Notes: generated from the sequence alone by a model not told the origin. A stretch of DNA of 64,000 nt from Siderastrea radians (GCA_964017195.1 OZ024890.1:51267593-51331592); one strand, 5' to 3'; shown: positions 47,553-60,529, counted from the first letter of the stretch. Numbers and translations: made by a program.

Positions 47553-48230
47553 TAGATTTAGCGAAGCCGAAAAGCGGAGCCCCCCCTTTTTGTTTTGTCT
47601 GTTTTTTGCTTTTGTTTTTTGTTTTGTTTTTTGTTTTGTTTTTGCTGGCAGTTATTAATTTGTGAAAATACTCTCATCCAAGTCGTTTTATTAAAAAAAA
47701 AAAACAAAGAAAAAAGAAGAAAAAAAAAAAAACCAAAAAGCACTAGCTCTGCTGTATTTGGCGTCGAAACCGCTGCGAAAAGCTGCGAACTCAAGCGGTG
47801 TGCCGACCGAGTTTGAACAGAACCGACGAGGCAAATTTGAACTTTTTGCCTGAACTTTATCGCCGAATTTCTTTCGCCTAGATTGAACTTTTCCCCTTCC
47901 ACCAAAAAGACAACTGAGTGTTCTTTTGAACTTTTTTTTTTCCACTAACAAATTTGTTTTTGACTTTTGTTGTCTTTGCCTGTTTTGCTACAACGCGGGT
48001 CAACATGCGATTTCGCGCCGAAAACACACGGGATTCAGCACAGGGCTCTATCCAGTGTAGGAAGTGTGTTGGTAGCCCTGTGGTGCGGACGGACGGACGT
48101 ACGGACGGACGGTCACGTGACTACTACGTCACTACCAAAATTTTTTGGCTTGATAGATTACCAAATTTCCTTAGCAATGGAGCTCCGCTGACGCACTAGC
48201 GCGCTGGCTCCGCTATAACGCTAAATCCAA
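47553..48230. repeat. MITE-like element specific to unit A
   Basis: Outer ends AGATTTAGCGAAGCC... and ...GGCTCCGCTATAACGCTAAATC form imperfect inverted repeats. It includes a poly-A/T and GAA-rich stretch (47695-47735) and a GGACGGAC minisatellite (48088-48112). Unit B lacks it at the matching place. The open frames across it are low complexity. Confidence 0.5.
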
Positions 48231-49365
48231 AATTCCTAAGGCCCTTTACAACATTATAAGATACACTACAACTATCCAATACCATTAAAATAACTAAGAA
48301 CTTTAAGTTTAGAAAACGTCATGAAGCGTTTTCCTTTACCAACGCTTGACAAACTCAACTCATTTTATATGAATACGACTCATTTCTTTTCTTTCCAAAA
48401 GAAAGGTTACAGTGGATTACTGCAGGGGAAGTGTAGGTAACTGATAACATACAACTTACCGCAACTTGCATACCAGGAAATGCCTTACCAACAGAACCAA
48501 CTCTGTTTTCATAAAAAGGTAACGTTAAGGTCAGACTGCCCTACAAAGAGAAGAAAAGCTATAAATCACGTCCAAAGAGTATAAACGTATCCAAAATAAC
48601 GGGTGGCTAAGCGAAAGGGACCCAATCAATCTGGTCAATGAAGTATGTACCAGTTGCCGGCTTTTTTTCTATACTTTAATCATATATAGGTTTTTAATAT
48701 AGTTGGTTTTGACTGCTGCATAGCCGTATCATGGTGGTTCAGTTTACTGTAGCTGTATGTTTCTGGAGGACACTCATAGGGGACCACCAAAACCTGTAAT
48801 TGTTTGCGGCTTTAGTTGTTTCAACCGTAATCTTCGTGGGATCTAGGGAACAGCGGCGTTGTCCATTTTTCTTTGCTGCCCCGGCTGGTCCAGGACCACG
48901 CAAGGGAAGAACTGGGGATACAAAATCCGTGCGAAATAAACAGCCGTGTATGTGTCGTAGTCGTGGTCAACACAACGCGCAGTGCAGAGTCAGATCCGAT
49001 TTCAAGTTGATATTGTTTTTTTTTTGTCTTTCCGAATAAACTGTCCGCATATACCTTAACCAATCAAAATGCGAAAACGTGCAACGACTTGCGTGGGTAT
49101 TATGATATCACACGGGATATTCTTGGCGAAAAAGTTGCAAAAACACTGATACATTGATAACAAGATAGGCGTGCGTTTTTCGACAGTCCCGAAACCTTTC
49201 GGTTCGATTTCGGGTACGATAATTCACACTGTATCTTGAAAACAAAAAGAATCAAAGCGTGAAACTTTGCTTTAAGTTAAACTCCTCTTATCGTAAAGAC
49301 ATTAAAAAAAATCTTTGCACAGCGGCTGTTTTACATTTTTGCAAATGCTCATCCGACACAGTTAA

Positions 49366-49760
49366 CTTCTGTTCACTCAGGGTCCCAGGAGGGAGGGCTA
49401 CTCCCTTATATAAGCTATATAGGTATGTGCGGCGCCAAATGGTATGGTTTTGTGAGCCTGTTTGGTCTGAAATAGGGTATAGATTTTGACCATTTTGGTC
49501 ACAGTTTGGTCTGTGCACTCTGATATGGGATCTGGTATGGTTCTTACGAGAAGCTATCTTTTTTATCAATTTTCATACCTCAAAGAATTGAGGTATGATT
49601 AAAGTTGGGAATTAATTTGAAGCCCTTCTCAAATGTTTACGCAAACGAAATAGGGTTAGGGTCTGGTCTGAAATAGGGTATCAAATTTTGGTCAGGTCTG
49701 AAATAGGGTGAGAAAAATCATGTATTTTTGGTCTGAAATAGGGTAACGGTTTCCAGAAGC
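49366..49760 (+). repeat. Dispersed repeat with GGTCTGAAATAGGGTAT units, unit A
   Basis: Begins near AGGGAGGGCTACTCCCTTAT and contains at least four GGTCTGAAATAGGG units. It adjoins the donor of gene D exon b. Unit B counterpart: about 61253-61625. The start block ACTCCCTTAT-TATA also recurs in P2 at about 31922. Confidence 0.6.
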
Positions 49761-50281
49761 GTGCCGCTCACCCCCACCCATATCTTCGGAAGGTACCCCT
49801 CCCCCGGGCTCAGGGTAAACACTGCACTAACCGTCTCTGTTGTTCCATAGCCTTGCAGCAGCTCAATCCCAGTCCCTTCCTTCCATTTTATTATCGCCTG
49901 TTTGTCCATTGGCTCACCGCCTGTAAAGCACTGACGTAGCTTTGGGAAGCGGAAGCCCTTGAGATCTTCCTGCACACATCTCTTATACATACCCGGCAAA
50001 AATCCAATGGTAGTGATAGGGTAATTTTGAAGGGTTTCCAAGGTTTCTCTAGCCTTTAAGTCGCTGCTAATAACGGTGACAGTAATAATGTCAACGGAAG
50101 TCACTTGAAGATAGATTGGTCACTTCTCGTTTTAATGATCCTTTCTCTGCCTCCCTTGAGAAAGTACTTTAAGGAACGAGGTTAAATTTCTGGTCTCCTA
50201 CATGGTTATTTTTAAAATTTGGTTTGGATTCATGGCTATTTGCAGGTGTTAAGTCCATTTTCTTCTCCCTGCATTTTATAG

Positions 50282-51462
50282 GCTTAATATAAACCCCTTT
50301 GAGATTGGGAGTTGTCTGAACGAACATCCGGCTGTTTTGGACTGTGCCGTGGTCAGCTCTCCTCAAGTATGTATGATACACTATCAAGTTGAAAGTAAAT
50401 AGATGAGGCGAAATTTATGGATCTCATGACTTGGAATGCAGAGGTCACATTCTACGAAGTCTGTTGATGCTATGACATTTTTCTCTTCCTTTTTGTAGGG
50501 TTTAAAAGCTTTTCTTGTTTTGACAAATGGATTTAAAAAAGACCATGAACTCGTAAAAGAACCACAGGATCACTCCAGACAAACCGCGGAATGGATGTGT
50601 CCAAAGAAGGTTGTGCACTCGCCCGTTCATGTTTCCGAATGAGCTTACATGCTTCTTTGTAAATTTCCTTTTACAATCACTTCACATTCATAGTCTGCGT
50701 TAGAACACAATTCTAGATACGTCTCTCTTGAATAGTCGCAGTTTCCACCATAGCTTGTATTCTGTTGGTTAATGCTAAGATTCGTAATTTCCCGAACTGT
50801 ACTTCACGAACTGAGTACCACCACAAAATCTGAGAATTTCTATTAGCTAACTAGCTGCTACCCCTGGATAAATGAAACCAGCTCTTTCGTCATTTCAACA
50901 CTAAGCTTAGCTTCTGGAGATTGTTGTTCACTTTTGCAGGCAAATCCACCAGATCATCCCACTTTCTATGGTCCCGAGTTCCAGCCCAGTTTTGTATCCG
51001 AGGCCTAAGAACTGTAATCAATAACCATACGGATATATATATATATATATAAATGGGATTGTTGATTTTTCTGTCTTCTTTACAGAAACCCTTCGTCAGC
51101 ACATATAGGTGTTTAAGTCAACCCTACGCACACTTTCATATAATTTTCTCGATTAAATGTTGCATCATTAAGACCGATTGGTCTAGTTATCTGGTTCGAG
51201 TCTTTGTATTCGGCGTTTGGAGGTTTTATGTCATTTCAAATAAAACAAATAAAAAAATAAAAAATAAATAAATAAAATTTAAAAGGACAAATGAAGTCTT
51301 TCGAGGTAACTGTCCGTTTACCGTACGTTTGTACAGTGTAAAACTGTACAAATAATTTTACTATGCATTGTTTATTTTTTTTGGCAGGTGAAATTTGTAG
51401 ATGATCTTCCCATAAATGTATTTGGCAAGTTCGACAGACTTAAACTGGAGAATGAGGAGTGA
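50282..51462 (+). pseudogene. Copy 3: orphan exons g-h-i of the copy 2 type
   Basis: Exons g 50282-50366, h 50499-50609 and i 51388-51462 are open and end NEE-stop, against NED-stop in copy 2. Nothing upstream belongs to it: 215 bases before exon g lies the junction with gene D exon b. It therefore has no start, no P-loop and no YGxTE motif. It differs from copy 2 by only a few bases. Confidence 0.85.
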
Positions 51463-51999
51463 AACACAAAATAGTAATTGCAAAAACAGCTAGAAGTTTG
51501 TCGACGGAACACCTCAATTGATTCATCTACAGTACTTTCCGTATAAAATATGTTTTGGGCCTACGCTATGCATGCCTTTCCTTTCTATTTTAGTCACCCA
51601 AAGCTACATAGCCTGAGCTATGTTTATTGTGTACCAATTTACCCTTTAAGACCCAACATCAACATGAATGTTCTCCTCACTGTTTTTTTATAGTACTCGT
51701 TGGGAGAATTTGGATAAACACTAAGACGTGATCTTAAGCGATCGTTTCCTTCATTCTCACAACCTGTGTGATTGGTCAAGTAGTGATATTGTAAAGAGAA
51801 ATAAGATGCTTTTTACTGTTGGGGCTTGAAGGGTTTAAAGCAAAGGGAGAATGGAGTAATGGCCATGGACAAAGACTGATAGCTGCTTTTACATGAAAAT
51901 GCCATTCAACGCTTGATAATGTCAGATACATCAAAAAGTCGCATCGTTGACTGTTGCAATGTCTCACCAAACCTTCGGTAATGAGTACTCAATTGACCA

Positions 52000-52217
52000 C
52001 TCCCCGTTGGGGGGGGGGGGTTAAAAAAAAGGGAGCGTAACAAAGTGAAGAACCCGAACTGTAGGGAGGCGGATCGGTTGCTATTTACAAGCCGTGACCA
52101 AGGAGTCAGGACCCGGACCTACTGAGAGTAACTACAGCCGATGGTCAGAGTTGGACTTGAACCCGGGACCTCCGGCATTCAAGTCAGGCAGCCTAACCAT
52201 TCCGCCATTCTAATTCC
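52000..52217 (-). mobile_element. tRNA-derived SINE in unit B
   Basis: Orthologous to the unit A SINE by position and sequence, with a shorter poly-G run (52010-52020). It was therefore present before the tandem duplication. Confidence 0.6.
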
Positions 52218-52773
52218 CGAATATTGTGTGCAGTACCTCTATGCGTATAGTGTCATAATTTATGTTGCTGTTCAATTTTACCCTTAGTTCAATTTTTATT
52301 TTCCTTTATTTGTTTTTCTGTATCTCCATTTCAAACTAGAAAATGGTGTAACTCGGTGAAAAGCTGTTTGTTTCAAAAATCAGCAAAATGATGCCAAAAT
52401 ACTGTTGACTAGCGACTCGGCCGAAAGGCCGAGAGGTATCGAGACTCTACTTTAATTGCTTCTTCTCACAACTCTTTCAACTTCTCCAAGTCACATCTCA
52501 GATCTCTCATCTAATCATCTAATCAAGTGATCATCTCACCGCAACTATTAATAATAATAATAATAATAGCAAACGAGTGACGTCAAGGACGATCCCGGTT
52601 TGCGCATTACATATTTGGTAGAAATTCTGAATAATAATCCTGGTTAACTGATAACAGCAACAACAATCAATGGCAACTCCGGGACGATCTCAGTTTGCAC
52701 TTTCTAATTATGCAAATTTTGCAGAGGACTCGAGTAATGATCCCGTTACCTCTTGCATAGCTATACAATAGGG

Positions 52774-53135
52774 AACTTAAGCAAACAGGACGGCGACGGC
52801 TGACGAGAACGTCACAAAACAAAAGGTTTAATTAGCGAAACAATGACTCTGCACGTGCGATACAGATTTTAGTACATTTCTTTGCCGTCCTCTGCAAAAC
52901 AACAACGTGAAATGACCAAATTCAAAGTTTTATGTAGAACGTGAACACACGACAGTGAATTTTCTTTTTTCTACCTGAACTGTAAGGCTGTCCTTATAGA
53001 GTCAGCTCCCGGATTGCTCGGCTACATTAGACATATTGAACGAGTTGAAACTATTGCGAAGAAGTTTGAAATATTTGGAAGTCACTTTTAAAGTGACGTT
53101 TTCCTTGGCGTTGCCGTCGTGGTTGCTTAAGCTCC
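52774..53135 (+). repeat. Solo arm of the 11045-12877 element family, unit B
   Basis: Counterpart of 41119-41480. It is preceded by an extra CTTGCATAGCTATACAATAG absent from unit A, either a small loss in A or gain in B. Confidence 0.58.
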
Positions 53136-55626
53136 CTAATGTCATTAGCGCAACAGATACCAGCAACAAGCAATTGGCCGACCAGAACCAAACCAGTTAA
53201 CGCCTTTATCAACCAATATCGATTTCTTAACTTTACCTTAAGGCACAAATATGCAGTAATTCCTACTAGGCCATTTTAACCTTCTAACTCCCAAGAGTCT
53301 AAAAACAAAAGTCAAGAAAATTCCCAAATTTCATTTTGCAAAAATATTGAAGAACAAATAGTGCCAAGTGAAAGTACTGCCGAAGAGGTTTCGTTTGAAT
53401 GGCCACACCATAGAATTTCGTTCACGGGCGCAAAAGTTGAAGCTACAGTTGAAGGTTCGATAATTGACTCTGGGAATGAAAGGGTTAAACGAACTGCTTC
53501 GCAAAGTCATCTGTTGCAATGTGATTTGTGTTCTTCATTTCGTCGTTTTCCATTCCTTCTCTCTGAGCTCTTTTCGGTTAGTCTTTCCAATTAGCGTCTT
53601 TGGAAGAAAGGGCACAAACTCGATCTAAACGTAGAAGAAAGCACAATTCCATAACTATCATATGCTAGAACCACTATAGGCATGTTTGTTTTAATTGCGT
53701 AGAATACAAGACAAACATCAAGCTGCAGCAAGATAAGACCTGAAAAGCAGACTCGGGCATGGAATGGGGTGAGTTGCTTCAACTCATAATAGATACCAAA
53801 AATGGCCGCTCCTTGTCTATCTAGATTTGATGCTTAATTGGACAATTATGACAAGCTAATAAAGTCAACTGTTCCATGACTTATAAGAGGGGGCGCTTTT
53901 TCTTTCATGTTTTCGTATGTTTGGCCGAATTTTTTGTTCACTTTTTCTTTTAATGGGGTATCAATTATGACACGAATTAATTTTGACATACCGGTGCTAT
54001 CCATTTCGTAACTTCCCACAGAACAACACAAGTTGATATCTCTATTTTAAGTCACATTTTTACATAAGGGATTCCAAAAATGCTAACTCCTCCTCCCTAC
54101 CAACCCTGTGCTCTCAAAAAGGAAAAAAAAGGACGGGATGGCACGGTAAGACGTACCTTGGTTGGACACATCCAGGCCGCCGAACAACGTGTTACGTGAT
54201 CTTGTAGTACTTTCACCGTCTCATTTTGTTGTGCTTCCTTGAACTCGTCGGATAACACCACAAAAGCTTTCACACTCGACTAAAGAAACGTGAGGAAAAA
54301 TGTTATACTCTGGATTCCTTTCAGATGTCTGAGATAAGATAGGAAAAAAAGTTATCACCTGGCCAAATGGGTCAGGACTGCTGACTACAGCGCATTCCAG
54401 AACGGCTGGGTGTTCCTTGAGGCAATCTTCAACTTCATAAGGATTTATGTTGTCTCTGAAAAAAAACGAAAGGAAGAAAGAAAACTAATAAAGTAGATTA
54501 GAAGTGGTAAGATGACTGGTCGATTAATGGTATTGAAAGCGCGTTTTGATAACTTGGAGTAAAACACCAGAACGCAGCTGGGCAGTCCAGCCACTGAACG
54601 AATAGTTTCTTTCATTTTAATTTGTTCTTTTAATAAAACTGCACTTGAGCCTGCAGCTAATAAATTTCAGTTGAGATGTTGCACAAATAGAACAATTTGT
54701 TTGTTTTTTGTTGTTATGTTACAGCAGCCCAAGGCTATCATAAGTGCTGTGTTTAATTAGAATTACTTACTAGAGCGGTATTCATCGGAATGTGGAAAGT
54801 AATTCGTGTTTCCCTCCGTTTGGCTTTACTGCACTCTGTAATTGGTTAAAAAAAACACGCGCCACTTTCTAAACCAATCAGAAATAAAACCAAACCAATC
54901 GTGACTTGCTCACACGCGTTTTCCCGCGATTAACGCTAATTACTTGTACTTGCTACTAGTTCTGATTTGTTCATTTTGTTGCTCTCGCCTGCCGTGATTG
55001 GCTGGAGTAATAAGTTTGGTTTTGGATTCACGAGACCAAACTAAAAACCGCTATTTTTACCCAAAATAAATTGGCGTATCTAGATTGCAATTATTCCTTG
55101 TGGAGCAATGCTCAAAATTTCAAGACCCCGTCAAGAGCCGAGTGTGACTGTCTGCAAGTACGGGAGCTCTAACCACTGAGCAACAGGGATACACGTGACG
55201 AGCTAGATCGTATCTAAGAGGTTCCTATGTAACATGCTGTTACTGAATCCGTAATGTCGAAAGCAACGAGAGAACTATGTTCAATCAGCTCAGTGTTCAT
55301 GAGGTTTACCCCTCATTGCTTTGTTCTTACTGTGTAAATGTAGCAAGGAGTCGTATCATAAGTCGGTGAAGTATGATCGTCCGGGTATGTGTAGTCCTGA
55401 GAAGGGCCGTTTGTGATGACATTGACTTATTTTTCGACAACCTAGCAGACGTCATCATCAGGGTTAAGTGATATGTGAATCGTCAGCAGATATTACATAA
55501 AGTCTCTGGTCGTTGTCCTGATTAGTCGACGAAGTCACGACGTTATAAGTCGTCTGTCTGTTGAGCTGTGATGTTATTGGCAGTGAGGACTGTAAAACGC
55601 GATTGGCGCTTTTCCATCCGTCTTTT

Positions 55627-56564
55627 GTTAATCCACAGGTAACCAAAGCTCGTGAGTATGAAAGTTTGTATGGAGCTGAAATTCGATCGAAAATAATCGG
55701 CAGTTTTCCGCCGAAAATACATTAAAATCGAAATAAATTTTAAAAACTTTACATGTTGTGTGTTTGCTGTGTTTTTATCGCTTTTTCCGAGCTTCTGGAG
55801 GCCGTTTTGGGCGATTTTCTGCTTACTAAAAACGAACTAACTTTTTGAAATCGCCGCCATCACAGGCTTGTAAGAAAAAGAGGGTCAAAGCTAATGGTCA
55901 AGCCTGGGACAAAGCGCTAAATTTCTCTCCACCGGGGGACAACATGAGTGACTTCTGTGTCGCCAAATTCCAAAGTCACCTTCTCTTCGGTAAGTCAAGT
56001 TTTATACCTGAATGTGACCCGCGCGCGATTTCCCGCCGAAATTTGAGCGGTACAACACTTGGCTTACCTCATGTCGTCCCCCTGTGATGGCGGCGATTTC
56101 GAAAAGTTAGTTCGTTCTTAATGCAGGACGATACTTCGAGAGATAAACTAATTGACGATTGAATCAGGTAGAAAGGTAGGGGATTTATCCTTTTTGAAAT
56201 ATGTTGTGGTTTTGAAAGCGCTGACTATGGATTAAATCGAGTTTTAGCGGGCATTTCGATCGGGACCTCGCGCGAATGTCGGTTGGCAAATTTGAATTCC
56301 CGTTTTCTTATCTTTAGCTTAGTAAGTGACATGCCGTCGCATCGACTGCTGAGCAGAAAATCGCCCAAAACGGCCTCCAGAAGCTCGGAAAAGGGACAAA
56401 AACACAGCAAAGACATAACAGGTAAAGGTTTTTCAAAATTTATTTCGATTTTAATGTATTTTCGGGGAAAAACCGCCTATTATTTTCGATCGAATTTCAG
56501 CTCCATACAAACTCTCATGACACTCATATTGGACATATTACGCTTTGGTTACTTGTGGTTAGCC
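55627..56564. repeat. Unit B counterpart of the 1-kb palindrome
   Basis: Same element, slightly shorter, mostly through loss near 56065 of part of the inner right arm (the CCGGAGAGAGGGTGAG stretch present in unit A is absent). Confidence 0.62.
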
Positions 56565-56771
56565 AAATGTCTGTTAGCTCCATTGTCAGTAAAATTAGTC
56601 GTTTTGTCTTTTGTTTGTCTGTCGTCTTGTTGATGTCGTCAATAGGCCGTTTGTAAGGCGCAGGTAGTTCTTGGCAGCGGTTCAGTGGTGTTTGTTCTGA
56701 GTTAGTAAACCAGCTTTCTAGAGTGATTCGTTGATAGTAGTCCGTACAATAGGTAACGAATCAACTGTAGT

Positions 56772-57027
56772 TTCTATATAAATACAGCTCATTTCTTTTT
56801 TTTCCAAAAGAAAGGTGATGAAAGCAAAGAAAAATGAATTACTGCAGGGGAGGTGTAGGTATATAGCATGATAAATTTTGAATTAACTGAAAAACTCCGA
56901 AAAAAGATTCCGAGTTCCAGATGGGATTTGAACCCACGCCCCTCCGTGATCTACTGGGATCTACCACTGGATGGTTGCATCTCAGGTATGCTTTAACGTG
57001 ACTGCGCGATGCAGTTATGAGTCCCAT
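56772..57027 (-). repeat. 256-bp patch copied from 59131-59386, replacing exon f of gene E
   Basis: The whole block matches 59131-59386 with a constant offset of 2359 and no difference noticed. Unit A has instead 152 bases (45163-45314) containing exon f. TTCT is shared at the left border and CCAT at the right. It carries a reverse SINE/tRNA-like segment (GGGATTTGAACCCACG). Confidence 0.85.
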
Positions 57028-58817
57028 CTTTCTCCTGGGGGAAGTTCTTGGTTGTTATCGTCAAACCGAATTTCCTCTGACGAAGGGCTTACGCCCGTTC
57101 AAAACCTCGGCCAACCAACCGAGACTCAGCTCAGTTGAGGTTTCACTCCCCAGCCAACACAACATCGGAGTTCCTCTGTAGACGCTAATAATTTAAAACA
57201 TTTTATTTGGATGGCCTAAAGAGGAACATTAATAACCAAACCTGTCACGAAGAAGTCTCCTGAAAAACACGCCGCTGTTTTCTGGGGCTCATCCTGTTGA
57301 TGTGTATTTGAAAGAAAAAATACACTTAGATTAGCCAGATAGTGAACAGGCTTGTCAATTCAAATAAAGAAACATAACGTTGTAAAAGGAATACAAACTG
57401 TTCTAAAAAGTCTCAACTAGTGGAAGGCTAACCAGTTGCCTATTCATTTGACTTACGATGGCCACTCTAGGTTAACAAAATGTAGAAGATACCGTAAAAA
57501 CTAGATTGAAAAGGCGCTAAAAATAACAAAATTTGAAACGTATTTTTTTAACCCTTTAAGCAGTATTACTACTTCATCAAACATAGAGGTCATGATAATA
57601 AAGGAAATGATCACCAATTATCAAATGTCTTGATTTTTAATGAAATTCTCCCAACTAGTAACATAAGAAATAGAAAGACCATAGTGAGGAGAATATAGAT
57701 GTTAATGTTGGGGCTTAAAGGAGTAATGCGAATGCTAAATACAAGCATATTCAAGAAAAACTCAAAAACCATAATCTGCAAATGTGCATCCACGGCCGGT
57801 ATAAATATCCTACTAAACGGGATCTTGCTACGCCGGGGGCGTCGATGGGAAAAGGTCCATCAAGATTTATTCGGACTTTTTTTCCAGCCTATTCAAAGAC
57901 TTTCCAAAACAACCGTTAAGAACATTGGCAGTCCCATAAACTGCATGGACTCTAGTTGCCGTTTCTCGTTTTTACTGTAAACGTTTCACAGAAAACTGAA
58001 GGCGAGTATCCTGCGGCAAGCATGACCCTGCTGTACCGTGACGTCATTCTTTGCAAGCCAGTGCACAGACAGCACAGATATGTCATCATGATCACATTAG
58101 TATCAACAGGAGCGCGAAATCGTCGAGTTTAAAAACACGCTTTTCAAATTATTTGGACTGGCTAAAAAAGGGGTCCTTTTTATTGTCATTTAACCTCGGT
58201 AGCCACTGGTTCGCGTGTTATGGCCTCCAACCAACTTAGATAAAGCTTCATCTGTGTCATATTAACAGATTTTCACTTACCACGTAACAAGTAAACAAAC
58301 CCACAGGCCGGTAAGGTTTCACACGAAGAGCAACTCTTCCAGTTTTGCCTGGAGGAACTTCTTGGTTGTTGTCATCAATGATCTGCAAGAAAAATCACGT
58401 GAGCACAAAGTAGGCTTGAGGTGGGTTTAAAAATGAAAACATGGCTTTCACGCAGCTCGCCGCGTAATACCTCGATTTATAATTCTCGATCTCGGTATAG
58501 AATTTTAAGGTTTTTCGTTGGTTCATACACGCAGGTGATCAGCGTATTTTTAGCGTGCTCTTTGCCTTATATGGAAATTGCATGCCACGTCGAATGTCAA
58601 TGCATTCAAAAAGTTTCGCAGAATAGCAAAAGTTTTGTCTGCAGCTCTTATGGGCAAAAACGATTATACTCGCGCTTGTTGGCGATGAAGTGAATTTACC
58701 TAACCAACTCGGCCTGTAAATTGTCTCCTCATTTATCAAATGTGCGTTCATGGAATAAATAAGTAAAAGTCAAAAATGATGAATGTTCTGCTATATAGAA
58801 CAAAGAATGTAAAAGAA

Positions 58818-59118
58818 AAATGTAAAGGAATGGAACGATTTACTAGAGTGGGTTGTCGGGGCGGGAAATCTTGCATGTTTTAAGCGATCTTTAGAATCAT
58901 TTTTAAATATCTCGTAGTATTGTCTTTTTATTCCTTACTGGTTTTATTTTTTACTATCCTTTGTATGTAAATTCTTAACATTCGATTTTTAATATTTATT
59001 GAATATTTTTAAGATTTTTCTTTCGGGAGTTTTTTTACATAGGGCCAACCTCTTAAACTCCCTTTTCAAAGCATTCTTTGTATATTCACCTTTGTTTTTG
59101 AAGCTTTGAATAAATGTG
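58818..59118 (+). mobile_element. LINE 3' fragment (end of reverse transcriptase ORF plus tail)
   Basis: The frame KEWNDLLEWVVGAGNLACFK and RSLESFL ends TAG at 58915-58917. WNxLP-WVV-A-xxxxFKxxL is the usual last segment of many non-LTR retrotransposon ORF2 proteins. An AATAAA lies at 59109. Unit A lacks it, so it inserted after the duplication or was lost from A. Confidence 0.55.
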
Positions 59119-59130
59119 GGTATCAACTCA

Positions 59131-59386
59131 TTCTATATAAATACAGCTCATTTCTTTTTTTTCCAAAAGAAAGGTGATGAAAGCAAAGAAAAATGAATTA
59201 CTGCAGGGGAGGTGTAGGTATATAGCATGATAAATTTTGAATTAACTGAAAAACTCCGAAAAAAGATTCCGAGTTCCAGATGGGATTTGAACCCACGCCC
59301 CTCCGTGATCTACTGGGATCTACCACTGGATGGTTGCATCTCAGGTATGCTTTAACGTGACTGCGCGATGCAGTTATGAGTCCCAT
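59131..59386 (-). mobile_element. Source copy of the patch, with tRNA-derived SINE on the minus strand
   Basis: On the minus strand: CAGTAGATCACGGAGG, then GTGGGTTCAAATCCC (B box), CTGGAACTCGGAATC and a T-rich tail. Its left portion (TTCTATATAAATACAGCTC...) aligns with 48361 in unit A, so this is the original position. Confidence 0.62.
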
Positions 59387-59461
59387 GTGTACTTGTCCTG
59401 ATTTGACTATGTGACTTCGTGATGCGGTTCTAGTCAAGACCCACATTTCACCCTTGCTCAC

Positions 59462-59600
59462 CATAGAGTATCCAGTAGCTCAGTGGTAGAGCATCCGACT
59501 AGATCACGGAGGGTCGTGGGTTCAAATCCCATCTGGAACTCGGAATCTTTTTTCCGAGTTTTTCAGTAAATGCAAAATTTATCATGCTATATTTCTACAG
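59462..59600 (+). mobile_element. tRNA-derived SINE, plus strand, inverted to its neighbour
   Basis: TAGCTCAGTGGTAGAGC (A box, 59476-59492) and GGTTCAAATCCC (B box, 59519-59530), acceptor-like TCCAG/CTGGA, then CTCGGAATCTTTTTTCCG. The anticodon stem is poor, so it is not a working tRNA gene. With the copy at 59215-59345 it forms an inverted pair separated by about 120 bp. Confidence 0.62.
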
Positions 59601-59871
59601 AAAAGACTCACTTGGCGGCTGAGGTGTAGGTAACTGATAAAATACAACTTACCGCAACTTGCATACCAGGAAATGCCTTACCAACAGAACCAACTCTGTT
59701 TTCATAAAAAGGTAATGTTAAGGTCAAACTGCCCTACAATAGAAGAAAAGCTAGTCACGTCCACAGAGTATAAACGTAAAAACAACGGGTGACTAAGCTA
59801 AAGGGACCCAATCATTCTGGTCAATGGAGTATATATGTACCAGTTGCCGGCCTTTTTTCTATACTTTAATC

Positions 59872-60336
59872 ATGATCAGAGAGGATGAAGGGATAAGAGA
59901 GTCAATCTCCCATATAGGCCCTCTTCCCATCCTAATCCCTCTAAAGTTATTTTTGGTAACAAAATTCAAGTTTTAAAACGCTATATCTTTTGAGTGGATA
60001 AACATTTTACATCGCTTTTTTCATTTTTGAGATCTGTGTAACAAGGTCATTCAGAAACCGACATAAGATATCCCATAATACTAAAAGCAAAATTTCACAC
60101 CAACTTTGTGACGTCATTTTACCGGTGAAAAATGTCAAAATTGGAAAAATTTTGTCAAAAATTTTACAGAATGGTGAGTTCTACACTGCTGCGAAAATTC
60201 ATGCTAATTGCCTTAAAACTCATTAAGTTATTTGAAATTTGAATTTCCCACCATTTGTTACTAAAAATAACTTAAGAGGGATAAGGACGGGGATAGGGCC
60301 GATATGGGGGAGTAGCTCTATTACTCTTTCTTGTCA
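59872..60336. mobile_element. MITE inserted only in unit B
   Basis: Unit A reads straight through TTTAATCAT-ATATAGG, while unit B has about 465 extra bases. The ends are inverted over about 60 bp (CCCATATAGGCCCTCTTCCC near 59929 with GGGATAGGGCCGATATGGG near 60290). TCAT flanks both sides, a possible short target duplication. Confidence 0.66.
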
Positions 60337-60529
60337 TTATATAAGTTTTAATTTAGTCGGTTTTGACTGCTGCATAGCCGTATCATGGTGGTTTCACTGT
60401 AGGCACGGCACACTTCTGCATGTTACTGGAGGACCGCCAAAAACTTTAATTGTTTGCGGCTTTAGTTGTTTCAACCATAATCTTTGTGGGATCTGGGGAG
60501 CAGCGTCGTTGTCTGTTTTTCTTTGCTGC

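Larger units (their letters stand above)
38430..50066. repeat. Tandem duplication unit A (11.6 kb)
   Basis: Sequence from CTAATAACGGTGAC (38430) onward recurs from 50067. Unit A holds exons g-h-i of copy 2 and gene D exons b to h. The left half is nearly identical to unit B; the right half diverges more and has insertions and deletions. Confidence 0.9.
42503..50066 (-). pseudogene. Gene D: ACSM-type synthetase, 5' part cut off by the tandem junction
   Basis: Minus-strand exons: b 49832-50066 (truncated), c 48460-48540, d 46581-46682, e 45533-45584, f 45166-45241, g 42705-42801, h 42503-42625. All are open and phase-compatible with GT-AG borders. Motifs: GGEPMDKQA, YGTTET (a textbook YGxTE), TGD-type region, GRIDDIIFCEG, NPYEVEDCLKEHPAVLE, SSPDPFGQ, KAFVVLSDE. 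The upstream half of exon b and the P-loop exon are missing because position 50066 joins exon b to unit B sequence. No terminal exon with the GK motif was found between 39900 and 42500. As it stands it cannot encode a complete enzyme. Confidence 0.85.

Noticed and set aside
47558..47951. Minus-strand frames of 86-115 codons
   Set aside because: Built from poly-A and GAA repeats (lysine and phenylalanine runs) within a MITE-like element.
53846..54031. 61-codon minus frame considered as gene E's terminal exon
   Set aside because: It lacks the LP-x-GK-x-R motif and no acceptor places it in phase after exon h; the terminal exon was therefore left unassigned.
59471..59537. Possible tRNA gene
   Set aside because: A and B boxes are good but the anticodon stem does not close cleanly and the sequence continues into a SINE tail; near copies exist at 59.3 and 56.9 kb.
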